Below, piece by piece: positions 36,323-47,223 of a DNA stretch of 64,000 bases; the stretch's first letter is position 1, and each line of letters begins with the position of its first letter. The notes under the pieces are model-generated. The model was not told the origin of the DNA, did no database searches, and saw only the letters and a list, made by a program, of their open reading frames with translations. A program made the position numbers and the translations under genes. Where the stretch lies: contig BBZX01000003.1 in NCBI GenBank assembly GCA_001305055.1, positions 248,001-312,000 of the forward strand. The letters are read 5' to 3'. The stretch is from Clostridia bacterium UC5.1-1C12 (lineage in GTDB: Bacteria > Bacillota_I > Bacilli_A > Erysipelotrichales > Erysipelotrichaceae).

Positions 36323-38131
36323 ATGGATTATACATCAGTAGCAAAACAGATTCTGTCACATATCGGCGGTGCTGAGAATATTATTAATCTTGGTAATTGC
36401 GCGACGCGTTTAAGAATTAATTTAAAGGATAATGGAAAAGTTGAGATGGAAGCGCTGAAGCAGATCAAAGGGGTTGTCGGCGCGGTGCTGAATCCCGGCC
36501 AGCTTCAGGTGATCATCGGTCCGGATGTTGGGAATGTCTGCAAGACAATGCGTCAAATCGGCAATTTAAAAAATGAGAATACTGCCGAAGAAGGCGGCAA
36601 AAAGCCGATTGTATCAAGGATATTAGATACTATATCAGGTATCTTTACACCTATTTTGCCGGCAATTGTGGCGGCTGGTATGATGCAGGCGGTAATCGCA
36701 CTGCTTACTAATTTCACAAGTATAGATGCAAGCGGCAGCACCATGGTGATTTTTAATGTAATAGCGAATGCGGCATTTTACTTTCTGCCGGTAATGATTG
36801 CTTTTTCGGCGGCTAAGAAATTTAACTGCAATCCTTTTATGGCTGTATTTTTGGCCGGTATTCTGCTGCATCCAGACCTGATTAATCTACTTGCTCAGGA
36901 AACCGCGGCGGATTTCTTTCGCATTCCTGTTATCTCAGCTTCATATGCGTCTTCAGTTATTCCGATTATCTTGGGTGTTTGGCTGATGAGTTATGTGGAA
37001 AAACTGGCGGATCGGGTTTCACCGAATTGTCTTAAATTTTTAATGAAGCCATTATTAACGATTATTGTTACGGCACCGATCACGCTGATTGTATTAGGCC
37101 CGTTAGGATCGATTCTTGGTGGTTATCTCGCACAATTTATTCAATTCCTAAATGGTAAAGCCGGCTGGCTGGTAATTACCTTCATGGGATGCTTTACACC
37201 GTTTATCGTTATGACCGGCATGCATTATTCATTATTCCCGTTAGTATTTCAGTCATTGGCTACCTTCGGTTATGAAACAATCATGTCAGTAGGTTCATTG
37301 CCTTCCAATATGGCACAGGGAGCAGCCTGTTTTGCGGTAGCACTAAAAACCAAGAATTTGGAAATGCGCCAAATTGCGGTATCAGCGGGTGTAACGGCAG
37401 TATTGGGAATCACTGAACCCGCTTTATACGGAGTTACTTTAAAGCTGAAACGGCCTTTAGCGGCAGTGATGGCAGGCGGTGCTGCAGGCGGTTTGTATGC
37501 CGGTCTTGTCTCTTTGAAAGCCTTTGGTTTTGTTACACCGGGGCTGACAGCTTTTCCGGTATACATCGGCCCGAATAATAATTTGCTGAATTTTGGTATC
37601 TGCTGTGTTATTGCCTTTGCGGTAGCTTTTGCCATGACCTGGATCTTAGGCTTTGAAGATGATGTGCCGGCACCGATCATACAAAGCAGTGAAAATAAAT
37701 TAAACAAAAAAGCGGTTTATGCACCTGTCAGCGGACAAATCATTGAATTAAAGGATTTGGACGATAAACTGGCAGCTAAAGGATTAATTGGTAAAGGAAC
37801 AGCCATTCAATTTGAAGATAAATATATCTATGCGCCGTTTGATGGAACACTGGCGGCGGTTTTCCATGAATCCAATGAATTAATCATCAAGGGGAAAGAG
37901 GGGATTGAACTTTTAATCCATCTGCAGCTGCCGCAGGGCATGGAAATGGAAATGCTGGCAGCGTTGAATCAGGAAGTGAAAAAGGGCAGTCAGTTAGCTG
38001 TACTGGCTGATTCGCTGAGTGAACCGGCCATTATATCTGTAGTGGTATGTAATTCAGATGCCTATCTTGATGTACTGGCAACTGCGCAGGACAAAGTTAC
38101 GATGGGTGATATTATATTAAATATTGTTTAG
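36323..38131 (+). CDS. bglP: PTS beta-glucoside-type permease EIIBCA
   Basis: This 602-residue three-domain permease has IIB with the phospho-cysteine Cys26 in LGNCATRLRIN, IIC from about 100 to 450 (GITEPALYGVTLKLK loop), and a Glc-type IIA from about 465 (VYAPVSGQIIELKDLDDKLA). In the IIA domain the phospho-histidine motif reads ELLIHLQLPQG. The position of the second active-site histidine (FPTKHAIGL in relatives) reads FHESNELII, with Asn where His is expected. The domain may work differently or rely on another IIA. It brings in and phosphorylates a beta-glucoside cleaved by the next gene. Confidence 0.92.
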   Translation: MDYTSVAKQILSHIGGAENIINLGNCATRLRINLKDNGKVEMEALKQIKGVVGAVLNPGQLQVIIGPDVGNVCKTMRQIGNLKNENTAEEGGKKPIVSRILDTISGIFTPILPAIVAAGMMQAVIALLTNFTSIDASGSTMVIFNVIANAAFYFLPVMIAFSAAKKFNCNPFMAVFLAGILLHPDLINLLAQETAADFFRIPVISASYASSVIPIILGVWLMSYVEKLADRVSPNCLKFLMKPLLTIIVTAPITLIVLGPLGSILGGYLAQFIQFLNGKAGWLVITFMGCFTPFIVMTGMHYSLFPLVFQSLATFGYETIMSVGSLPSNMAQGAACFAVALKTKNLEMRQIAVSAGVTAVLGITEPALYGVTLKLKRPLAAVMAGGAAGGLYAGLVSLKAFGFVTPGLTAFPVYIGPNNNLLNFGICCVIAFAVAFAMTWILGFEDDVPAPIIQSSENKLNKKAVYAPVSGQIIELKDLDDKLAAKGLIGKGTAIQFEDKYIYAPFDGTLAAVFHESNELIIKGKEGIELLIHLQLPQGMEMEMLAALNQEVKKGSQLAVLADSLSEPAIISVVVCNSDAYLDVLATAQDKVTMGDIILNIV

Positions 38132-39529
<1,398 letters not shown>

Positions 39530-39544
39530 AAGTGAGGTGATAAG

Positions 39545-40379
39545 ATGAAAATCGTTAAAATATTAAATAATTGCGTGGTGCTGGCAGAAGCAAACGGACA
39601 GGAATATGTCGTTATGGGCAATGCGCTTGGCTTCCATTATAAAAAGGGCAGGAGCTGCTTGAATCTGATATTGATAAGATTTTTGTCTTATCGGCTCATG
39701 AGGAAGTCACTCAGCTTCAGCAGCTGCTTACTGAAATCAGCGAGGATATTCTGCTTATCACATTGCATTTGATTGAGCGGGCGAAAACTGAACTGCGGTG
39801 TGAATTTAATACCAGTTTAGCATTGGCATTGATGGATCATCTGAATTATGCGTTCAGAAGGTTTGAAGAAGGCATGAAAACAAGCAATGCTCTCTATTTT
39901 GAAATACAGAAGTTTTATCCTAAAGAATTTGCCCTTGGTGAATATGCGCTTACATATATTGAAGAACAAAAGGGGATTCGTTTATGGCCGCAGGAAGCAG
40001 CAAATATTGCGCTTCATTTTGTGAATGCCAGAATAATGCCGGCAGTATGCAGGATACACTTGTTTCAATTGATATGATTCGCGATATTCTTCGGCTGATT
40101 CAGCTGCATTATAAAATCACCTTTGATATTAGTGATCTCAATTATCATCGGCTGGTAACTCATCTGTCATATTTTATACAGCGTATGCTGCAGAATAAAG
40201 GCTATCAGGAGGAGGACGATTTCCTGTATCAAAGTGTGATTGTAAAATATCCGAAGGAGATGGAATGCGCATTAAAAATTGCGGAATATATTCGCGTTAT
40301 GCTTGGCTGTGAGGCTACGCTTGATGAACTTGCATATTTGAGTATTCATCTGCATAGAGTGCTGCAGAGAAAAGAATAA
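39545..40379 (+). CDS. BglG/LicT family transcriptional antiterminator (two frameshifts)
   Basis: The protein has the RNA-binding CAT domain (MKIVKILNNCVVLAEANGQE; MGNALGFHYKKG) and two PRD domains with their phosphorylatable histidines (MDHLNYAFRRFE; ALHFVNAQ; LVTHLSYFIQRM; LSIHLHRVL). One G is missing near 39646 and one C near 40027. The 835-base span is 3n-2, about 278 residues. It should bind the RAT at 35381-35412 when the sugar is available and relieve termination. Confidence 0.9.
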
Positions 40380-40383
40380 ATGC

Positions 40384-40840
40384 TCATGATTCTCTGTTAT
40401 CTGTTAAGGCTATTTGATTCTGATAATGCTTCAGCGCATTAGCATAAAGTAATTTTTCTGCCTGCTGACGATGCGCTTCAATAAGTATAATGACAACATC
40501 AATCAATAGAATCATCAATGCCAGCAGCCAAGGGGCATCGTACCACTTTAACCAGTAGAAAAGCAGACATTCAAACGTCAGCACCGGCACGATGAACAGC
40601 ATATGAAATAGATAGCGGGTTTTAATCAGCATTTTTCTCTTGAAAACAGAAACTTTCATAAAGGGCAATACAAAGACTGATAAGAAGGGCAGCACTCAGT
40701 GTGGAACTGGTAATCTGATAGGTTTCTTGATGAAAAATCAAATCAGAGAACAGCAATCCAATAAAATGCAGCGCGAAATTTCTTAATGCAAGATCAAAAA
40801 TACATACTCTGACTTCAGTATTTTTATAAATTGTAAACAT
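40384..40840 (-). CDS. DUF3021-like membrane protein (one-base insertion)
   Basis: This protein of about 151 residues has four hydrophobic segments and a charged C-terminal helix (EAHRQQAEKLLYANALKHYQ), the layout of DUF3021. DUF3021 genes typically follow a LytTR-type regulator, as here. An extra base near 40625 splits the frame after QEKNAD; the span of 457 bases is 3n+1. The start at 40840 follows GGAGG. It probably anchors or controls the LytTR protein. Confidence 0.6.
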
Positions 40841-40850
40841 GATCTGCCTC

Positions 40851-41272
40851 CTAAAGCGATAAGCGTTTTCTTAATTCAGGCACCTATTGCCTGGAAACTA
40901 TTATATTTGCCATTAATCAAAGGCAGCTTGAGCCGCCGGCCCATTCCCGGAATGATTTCACTAGTCCTTGACAATGATAAAATTGCAGTTTTGCTGACGC
41001 GGATGAAACCGGCATCAGCATATAAAGCCTCCGGTTCATATAGCTTTTTCTTAGTCTGACAACAATGCATTCGTGTAAAAGAAGGTTTTGCCATCAACAC
41101 TTTCAAAATAAAGAATTTCATTGATGTGAACCCGTTGATGCTGCTCATTCAGCCAACCCCCAACATTTTGCAAGATGGGCATAGAGTTCATTTCCTTCTT
41201 GATCGACAGTCGGACACAGAAGATTGATCTGGAGGTCTTTTCTGTCTGCTTCTAGTAAATTTCAATTTTCAT
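40851..41272 (-). pseudogene. LytTR DNA-binding regulator, broken
   Basis: Pieces of a LytTR-type regulator are visible in order on the minus strand: MKIEI at 41272, CPTVDQEGNELYAHLAK, INEILYFESVDGKTFFYTN, KKLYEPEALYADAGFIRVSK, MGRRLKLPLINGKY and VPELRKRLSL. They lie in several frames. At least four indels of mixed sign and an in-frame TAG near the end separate them. This damage is heavier than in the surrounding genes, so true decay is likely. It precedes the DUF3021-like gene in the usual LytTR-DUF3021 order. Confidence 0.65.
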
Positions 41273-41401
41273 GTGGATTCTTCTTGGCTGAATTCATGGC
41301 GGCAGCTTCATCAGAATAACGACAAGTTTCATCAATAAGCGGTACAATTTAGATAACTAAGCGGTCAGCCCTGCTTTTCATGAAAAAAATTAAAAAAATG
41401 A

Positions 41402-41430
41402 TTGACAATGTTTTTTAGAGATGATATATT
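41402..41430 (+). promoter_or_regulatory. Promoter of tRNA-Ala gene
   Basis: Consensus TTGACA (41402-41407) and TATATT (41425-41430) are 17 bp apart, about 45 bp upstream of the mature tRNA. Confidence 0.8.
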
Positions 41431-41473
41431 TATTGAGCATTCGGTATTGAAAAATATCGAATTTAATATACAT

Positions 41474-41549
41474 GGGGTTTTAGCTCAGCTGGGAGAGCGC
41501 CTGCCTTGCACGCAGGAGGTCAACGGTTCGATCCCGTTAAGCTCCACCA
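41474..41549 (+). tRNA. tRNA-Ala (anticodon TGC)
   Basis: A 76-nt cloverleaf with encoded CCA. The acceptor stem is GGGGTTT/AAGCTCC with wobble pairs, the D arm is GCTC-AGCTGGGA-GAGC, the anticodon arm is CCTGC-CTTGCAC-GCAGG with anticodon TGC, and the T arm is AACGG-TTCGATC-CCGTT. It is a single tRNA gene with its own promoter and terminator, not part of an rRNA operon. Confidence 0.97.
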
Positions 41550-41559
41550 ATATATAAAT

Positions 41560-41587
41560 GAACGCCTAAGATCGGGCGTTTTTTTGT
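41560..41587 (+). terminator. Terminator of tRNA-Ala gene
   Basis: AACGCC and GGCGTT pair around TAAGATCG and run into seven T, ten bases past the tRNA. The remaining stretch to the lipid kinase at 41781 holds no gene I can support. Confidence 0.85.
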
Positions 41588-41780
41588 TAAAGCCAGGGCT
41601 GAATTCATGCGTATACCAAACATAGCGATCATTGTCTTAGTGATTGTTCAATTATGAAAATGAATCCACCTCTGAAATTGCGGAATAAAGCATCACCCCA
41701 TAATTTCACATGTTTAAAAGTATGCAATTTTCATGCTTTGGTGTAAAATATCTTTATGCGATTAGTAAGGAGCGGATATT

Positions 41781-42692
41781 GTGAAGCAAAGAGTTTTAAT
41801 CATTGTAAATCCCCATGCCGGAAAGGGCATGATTAAACGCTATCTTTGTGATGTCATTGATCTTTTTGTCAAGCATCAGTGGCAGGTTTCGGTCGTAACG
41901 ACTCAGGCTAAAGGGGAGGCGACACAGCTTGCCAGTGAAGCTGCCCTGCATTATGATTTGCTTGTCTGCAGCGGCGGGGACGGCACATTAAATGAAGTTG
42001 TCAGCGGTTTGGTAAAGGATGAACGTCATATACCGATTGGTTATCTGCCGGCGGGCACAACTAATGATTTTGCATCATCACTGCAGATACCTAAAAACAA
42101 TCTGCCGGCTGCTGCCCAGCAAATCATCGATGGAAAGGGCTTTTTGTGCGATGTAGGTCATTTTAATGATCGAATTTTCATGTATGTAGCTGCCTTTGGC
42201 GCGTTTACAGAAGTATCCTATTCTACTCCGCAGGATTTTAAGAATAACTTTGGCCGCGCTGCTTATATTCTTGAAGGCATCAAAAGCCTAACCAATATTG
42301 TCACATATCATTTGAAAGTGGAATGTGAAAATGAATTGATCGAGGGTGATTTTATCTATGGTCAAATCAGTAATTCTACTTCAGTCGGCGGTTTTCAGGC
42401 AATGTCCCTAAAAGATGTGCAGCTCGATGACGGTCTGTTTGAATTGCTGCTTGTCCATCGACCGAATAATCTGCTTGATTTGCAGACAATCATCGCCGCT
42501 CTGCTGACCCAGGATGAAAATTCCGGCTGGCTGGTTCACCGCAAACTATCAAAGGTAAAAATCACCTGTGAAACACCGGTGCCATGGACACTTGACGGAG
42601 AATTTGGCGGAAATCATCAAACAATGGTAATCAGAAATCTGCCGAAAGCCGTTGAATTTATTGTGCGCAATGAGGAGCAGCCTTTGATATGA
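41781..42692 (+). CDS. Diacylglycerol/lipid kinase family protein (YegS/DgkB type)
   Basis: This 303-residue kinase has the nucleotide-binding motif SGGDGTLNEVVSGL, the entry segment IIVNPHAGKGM and a second conserved motif GYLPAGTTNDFASSLQIP. These kinases phosphorylate diacylglycerol or related lipids at the membrane, for phospholipid recycling. GTG at 41781 is the apparent start (AAGGAG precedes it). The MarR gene behind it overlaps by four bases. Confidence 0.92.
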   Translation: MKQRVLIIVNPHAGKGMIKRYLCDVIDLFVKHQWQVSVVTTQAKGEATQLASEAALHYDLLVCSGGDGTLNEVVSGLVKDERHIPIGYLPAGTTNDFASSLQIPKNNLPAAAQQIIDGKGFLCDVGHFNDRIFMYVAAFGAFTEVSYSTPQDFKNNFGRAAYILEGIKSLTNIVTYHLKVECENELIEGDFIYGQISNSTSVGGFQAMSLKDVQLDDGLFELLLVHRPNNLLDLQTIIAALLTQDENSGWLVHRKLSKVKITCETPVPWTLDGEFGGNHQTMVIRNLPKAVEFIVRNEEQPLI

Positions 42693-43150
42693 ATCAGCCG
42701 CAGTCATTGAATTCACGGTTTCTGGTATTAACCGCGCTGCTTCAGATAGCCAATGAGCTGGACGCCTGCGGTAATGCATATTTTACTGAATTAACCTTTA
42801 AACAATGGTATTTTATGCTAGTGGTTACCCATTTGTTTGAAAAACCGCCGACCTTACGGGCAGCGGCTGATGCATTGGGTACCTCACATCAAAATGCGAA
42901 ACAGATTGCTGTTAAGCTTCAGGAAAAGAATTATCTCAAAATTGAGAAGGATAAAAGTGATTCTAGGTCACTGCGTCTGATTCCCACTCGGAAATATCAG
43001 ATTGCTTCCCGGCAATGGCTCGAAAAAGACCGTGAGTTTGCACTGACAATTTTTAAAGATGTGTCTTTGGAAGAACTGACAACATTATATACAGCCTGTG
43101 CCAAAATAGAAAAAAATTTAAAGGCACTGCAGGGGATAAATGATAAATAG
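42689..43150 (+). CDS. MarR-like winged-helix regulator
   Basis: This 153-residue protein has a MarR-type core: LRAAADALGTSHQNAKQIAVKL as recognition helices and a wing with SDSRSLRLIPT. Its start overlaps the stop of the lipid kinase (ATGA), so the two are made together. The target is unknown. A long stem-loop follows within 20 bases of its stop. Confidence 0.75.
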   Translation: MNQPQSLNSRFLVLTALLQIANELDACGNAYFTELTFKQWYFMLVVTHLFEKPPTLRAAADALGTSHQNAKQIAVKLQEKNYLKIEKDKSDSRSLRLIPTRKYQIASRQWLEKDREFALTIFKDVSLEELTTLYTACAKIEKNLKALQGINDK

Positions 43151-43164
43151 CATTAAAATCATGG

Positions 43165-43210
43165 GCACCATATTAGACTGCGCAAAGAACAAGTCTGATA
43201 TGGTGCTTTT
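43165..43210 (+). terminator. Long-stem terminator
   Basis: A 15-bp stem (GCACCATATTAGACT with AGTCTGATATGGTGC, one wobble) with a 12-base loop is followed by TTTT. It ends the lipid kinase-MarR unit. The stem is longer than usual for a terminator. Confidence 0.75.
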
Positions 43211-43454
43211 CTATGCAGGGGGGTATATGGATAAGCGCAGGATTTAATAAATCCGCGTGGCAGTGAAAACGTGTAAAGCTGTCTTATAGCATAGTTTGGT
43301 ATCGCATTGCTGCTTTATGCAGTGTGAGACATGAGCGGCCGGCAGATAATTGCTCAGCAGTTTCATGTTGAATGGCATGCTGAAGATTGTAAGCTGAATC
43401 GGGTACATCATTATCACAGAATTCTTTTCCCATCTAAGAAAACCTGCATGATGT

Positions 43455-43661
43455 TTGATATTTGCCCTGACGGCGAACAAGTCTATATCCAAATATGCAA
43501 AAGGTTATGAAGTATTAAAATTCAACGATAGGTATGGGAATAGTATTGATAAAATAAACCTTGACTATCAGGATACTTCCGTTAATGATCCCGAAATGCT
43601 TGCGACATCGTCTTTAGTCAGTCAATCGGCGTATGTGAAAGTGCTTTATCGATACAAATGA
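43455..43661 (+). CDS. Small ORF of unknown status
   Basis: A 68-codon frame with KGYEVLKFNDRYGNSIDKIN and VSQSAYVKVLYRYK looks like protein. Upstream, another frame carries FHVEWHAEDCKLNRVHHY before a stop. The two could be parts of one decayed or error-split gene. No family and no clear ribosome site. The rest of 43211-43745 shows nothing else. Confidence 0.2.
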   Translation: MIFALTANKSISKYAKGYEVLKFNDRYGNSIDKINLDYQDTSVNDPEMLATSSLVSQSAYVKVLYRYK

Positions 43662-43745
43662 TGTAGATGGAGTTAACATATAATCTATTTCTAAATAATT
43701 TGATATTTGGATCGCACGATTATATTGAATGAATGATCCATCATA

Positions 43746-43788
43746 AAAAAGCTGCTTCATAGGTATCATTCCTATCAAGCAGCATTAT
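43746..43788 (-). terminator. Terminator of esterase/ATP-grasp operon
   Basis: On the minus strand GCTGCTTGATAGG and CCTATGAAGCAGC pair with one mismatch around seven bases and are followed by six T, right after the esterase stop codon at 43790. Confidence 0.9.
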
Positions 43789-43789
43789 T

Positions 43790-44547
43790 TTAATAATCAA
43801 GCAGAAAATTCAGAAAATAAGGAAGCTGACGGCGCCACCAGCACCAATCATGAGCGACATCATAACCCCAATAATCAAACCATGCATGAACACCCATTTT
43901 TCAAACAGATACTGTATCTGATGGGTACTTTTCACCATGTCGTGTTCCCAGTCCCCCTGTCCGCAGCATAATACAATGCGTGATTGATTGTATTTTTCAA
44001 TGTAAGGATGATTCGCCGGCAGATTTTTTAAATAATCAAGCGGTGAATTGCGGTATACCAGCTCGTCCATGTATCCCTTGAAGAAATATCCGGCATCATA
44101 AATGCCGCTCAAAGCCAGACAGATGTTAAAGATATCCGGCCGGCGCAGAAAGAAATTGACGCAATGAGCGGCCCCCATGCTGTTGCCGGTTGTCATCAGA
44201 CCTTGGGCATAATAACCTTGATCATTTTTGTTGATTTCAAAAATTCTCGGTACGACTTCTTCAATAATATAGTTATAATAACGTTCATGCAGTTCTATGC
44301 GGCGGCGGGCATCACCGTATTCATCAGACCATGTTTCTTTATCGATGCTGTCAACACAGAAAAATTGAATCTTACCGGCATTTATATACTCATTCGCTGC
44401 TTCAATCATGCCATTGTTTTCATAATCAAAGAAGCGCCCGTCCTGAGATGGAAAAACCAGGCATGGCTTGCCGCCATGTCCGTACACCTTAAACTCCATC
44501 TCACGGTTCAGATGCCGGCTGTATTCTTTATAATAAGCTGTTTTCAT
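43790..44547 (-). CDS. Esterase family alpha/beta hydrolase (one frameshift)
   Basis: This putative esterase (PF00756-like) has the nucleophile elbow TTGNSMGAAHCVNFF. Near 43895 an A is missing; with it the end reads FEKMGVHAWFDYWGYDVAHD followed by a Trp-rich WCWWRRQLPYF, a tail typical of this group that supplies the catalytic histidine. The 758-base span is 3n-1, about 252 residues. It lies 14 bp after the ATP-grasp gene and is coupled to it. Confidence 0.85.
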
Positions 44548-44561
44548 ATTGCTGAATCTCC

Positions 44562-45745
44562 TTATTCCTGAACGTATTCAATAAATTCCTGTACCTGTGC
44601 CATTGTTTTGAAACGGGCGGTAACCATTTGATTCCCCATGGCTGAAGCGAGAATATCAGGCATTCGTTCTTCCATTACAATGTGCGCCAGATACCGACTC
44701 TTGATCTCCGCAAGCGTATGCTTGTATTTTTTTCATCAAAGCGGCTTGCATAGACACAATAAAATTTATGCGCACTCTCACCCCGGCGGTTTTCATCATA
44801 AACAATCATATCTGCATAAATCTGATAGGCATCACAGAGGTTGGCATAGTCGATCATATCCGGTGTATAACCGCCGGCTGGCCGCATATTGACTTCCAAA
44901 GCTGCCCAATCGCCGGCTTTGCCGATACCTTCATGATCTTTGTTTAATTTAAAGAACTCAAAATGCACAAACCGGCTTCTCACCTGAAAGGCCTTCACAG
45001 ATCGGCGGCCAAGATCAAGAAGCTCGGCAGGAACTTCCTTCATAGTGTAATATGACATATTCTCATGATCGTTGACTATATCCATGATCGGTTTTGGAAA
45101 ACAATGCGCTGTTTCAAAAATCGGCCGCTGGTGACTGTCAATAATGGCATCATAAGAATAAATCGTTCCGTCAATAAATTCCTCCATGAAATAACTGATC
45201 TCAGGCTTTTGAAGATAAAAAGACTTCAGTTCTTTATCATTGGTGATTTTATATGTAGCCGTGGCACCGACACCATTATCCGGCTTGACGATTAAAGGAT
45301 AACCAATCTTGCGGACAAAAGGAAGATCATGCTGGTAATCGCTGACCAGCTGACCTCTGGCACATGGTATTCCGGCCTTTTGATAACATTTCTTCATTCC
45401 CGATTTCAATTTAAAGCCTGCCAGCTGACGTTTTTGAAAACCACTGGTAATATTAAAATCCGTCCGCAGCATGGCATCATGTTCCAGCCAGTATTCATTG
45501 TTTGATTCCAGCCAATCAATCCGCCCATATTTATGAATGAAATAAGCCACGGCCCGCATCATATCATCGTAATTTTTCATGTCCTTAACATAATAATACT
45601 CAGTCAGACTTTGCTTCAACTCATCCATCAGCTGATCGTAGGCAACATCACCAATACCCAAAACCGTGACACCGTTTTGCTTCAAACGATCACAGAAATT
45701 CCAATAGCTTTTTGGAAACATCGGTGAAATAGCAATGTAGTTCAT
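44562..45745 (-). CDS. ATP-grasp carboxylate-amine ligase-like protein (one frameshift)
   Basis: The protein has an ATP-grasp fold: GYPLIVKPDNGVGATATYKI (ATP-binding lysine and glycine loop), ISYFMEEFIDGTIYSYD and the metal-binding end LEVNMRPAGGYTPDM. An A missing near 44735 separates the tail, which restores to KYKHTLAEIKSRYLAHIV and ends EFIEYVQE. The total of 1184 bases fits about 394 residues. The start at 45745 follows GGGGG. It should join a carboxylate to an amine using ATP. Its constant esterase partner suggests a small peptide or ester product, not identified. Confidence 0.82.
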
Positions 45746-45866
45746 AAGCATCCCCCTTTTATGATTAAGATTATTTTACCATAATTTTATTCATGGTGTG
45801 AAAAAGTTTCTTGTATTTATGAATAATTTTCATTATAATGTGAAACAATAGAAAGAAGGTATTATT

Positions 45867-46335
45867 ATGTCCGTAGAAAATGTCCGAGCTTATTTAAAAA
45901 ATTTAATAAGGATCAGGATATTATTGAGCTTGACGCGTCAACGGCCACGGTTGAACTGGCGGCTGAAGCGTTGGGAACTCAGCCTGCCAGAATTGCTAAA
46001 ACCTTATCGTTTAAGTATCAGGACAGCTGTCTTCTTGTAGTCTGCGCCGGTGACATGAAAATTGACAACCACCTCTTTAAACAGGAATTTGGAGTCAAAG
46101 CAAGCATGCCGAAGGGGGAAGAGGTCGAGGCGCTGAGCGGTCATGCAATTGGCGGTGTCTGCCCGTTTGCGGCAGCTGAAGGCGTGTTGGTATGCTGTGA
46201 TACATCACTGCTTGCCTATGACTTTGTTTTCCGGCCTGCGGCAGCGCGCATTCCTGCATTAAGCTGACGCCTGAGGAGCTGTTTGCCATAGCGGCTGCCA
46301 ATCGCTGGGTGAGTGTCTGCAAACCAAGAAACTAA
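45867..46335 (+). CDS. YbaK/EbsC family aminoacyl-tRNA deacylase (two frameshifts)
   Basis: The YbaK fold is clear: TATVELAAEALGTQPARIAKTL with the catalytic lysine region, GAKASMPKGEEVEALSGHAIGGVCPF (residues around the G-x-x-x-P loop), and the end AAGSAHSCIKLTPEEL. One A is missing near 45905 (giving YLKKFNKDQD) and one base near 46247. The 469-base span is 3n-2, about 156 residues. It likely edits mischarged tRNA such as Cys-tRNA(Pro). Confidence 0.88.
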
Positions 46336-46372
46336 AATACCGTCGGCTGTAAAGGCAGGCGGTATTTTTCTT
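46334..46372. terminator. Bidirectional terminator
   Basis: AAATACCG and CGGTATTT pair around 17 bases, followed by TTC. It lies between ybaK and the convergent cupin gene. Confidence 0.75.
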
Positions 46373-46377
46373 ATAAA

Positions 46378-46713
46378 TTATTTATTTAAAATTAAAGCCA
46401 TGAAGATCAGCGGTTCATCAGCTGGATTCTCTAAACCATGACGATTATTGGCATCACAGAAAAGTAAATCACCAGGCTTAACCGAATAGGTTTGATCATT
46501 ATCTGTATAAATGCCGCTGCCTGATAAGATGTAATAACTTTCCGTATCATCAATATGCTCATGAACGCCGATACTGCTGTGCGGATCAATTGTCACCCGG
46601 GCATACATTTTGGCTCTGCCATTCAATTGCACCTCATTCATCAGCCGTTCAATCTGAATTGTTCCAATACCACCGGCTCTTTTTTCATAAATTTCTATTT
46701 TACGCTGGTTCAT
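46378..46713 (-). CDS. Cupin-domain protein
   Basis: This 111-residue single-domain cupin has both conserved motifs: HEHIDDTESYYILSG (metal ligands His, His, Glu) and KPGDLLFCDANNRHGLENP. The substrate is unknown. It is divergent from the MarR gene at 46798, with 84 bp between, so the MarR protein may control both. Confidence 0.88.
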   Translation of the reverse strand: MNQRKIEIYEKRAGGIGTIQIERLMNEVQLNGRAKMYARVTIDPHSSIGVHEHIDDTESYYILSGSGIYTDNDQTYSVKPGDLLFCDANNRHGLENPADEPLIFMALILNK

Positions 46714-46797
46714 GTGATCACCTCACAGCTATTATAAAATAAAAATCTGTGAAAGCAACTGGTAAAGTGCTAAAATAAGACAGAAGGGAGTAGGACA

Positions 46798-47223
46798 ATG
46801 GAAAATTTATTCAATGATCAATTTAAAGAACTGCTTCAGGCATATCGCGCTAAGATGCGGCATCTGTTGAAGAAAAACGGATTATATGCCGGTCAGGATG
46901 CGATTCTCTTTGTTTTGCTCTCACAGTCCGGTTTAACTCAGCAGGAGCTGGCTGAAACGTTAGCAGTCAGTAAATCGACAATCGGAACCTCATTAAAGCG
47001 GATGGAAAAAATGGGTCTGGTAGAACGCCGGGCTTATGCCAAAGACAGCCGCTGCAAGTGTATTTTTATTACTGAAAACGGAAAAAAACTGGCAGATTCA
47101 TGCCAGCAGGAATTAATGGACTTTCACCGTTATATTTTTTCAGCATTTACTGAATCAGAGATTCAGCAAATCAATCTTATCCTTGAACAATTATGCGGAC
47201 GGATCGAAGAGTATCACCTTTAG
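46798..47223 (+). CDS. MarR family transcriptional regulator
   Basis: This 141-residue regulator has LTQQELAETLAVSKSTIGTSLKRMEKMGLV as the DNA-binding helices and the wing YAKDSRCKCIFITENGKK. GGGAGTAGG precedes the start. It is divergent from the cupin gene. Its stop codon overlaps the stop of the HAD gene on the other strand by four bases, with no terminator between. Confidence 0.9.
   Translation: MENLFNDQFKELLQAYRAKMRHLLKKNGLYAGQDAILFVLLSQSGLTQQELAETLAVSKSTIGTSLKRMEKMGLVERRAYAKDSRCKCIFITENGKKLADSCQQELMDFHRYIFSAFTESEIQQINLILEQLCGRIEEYHL

Noticed and set aside
43244..43492. 82-codon minus-strand ORF
   Set aside because: No start signal; the opposite strand looks more protein-like, and no family is apparent.
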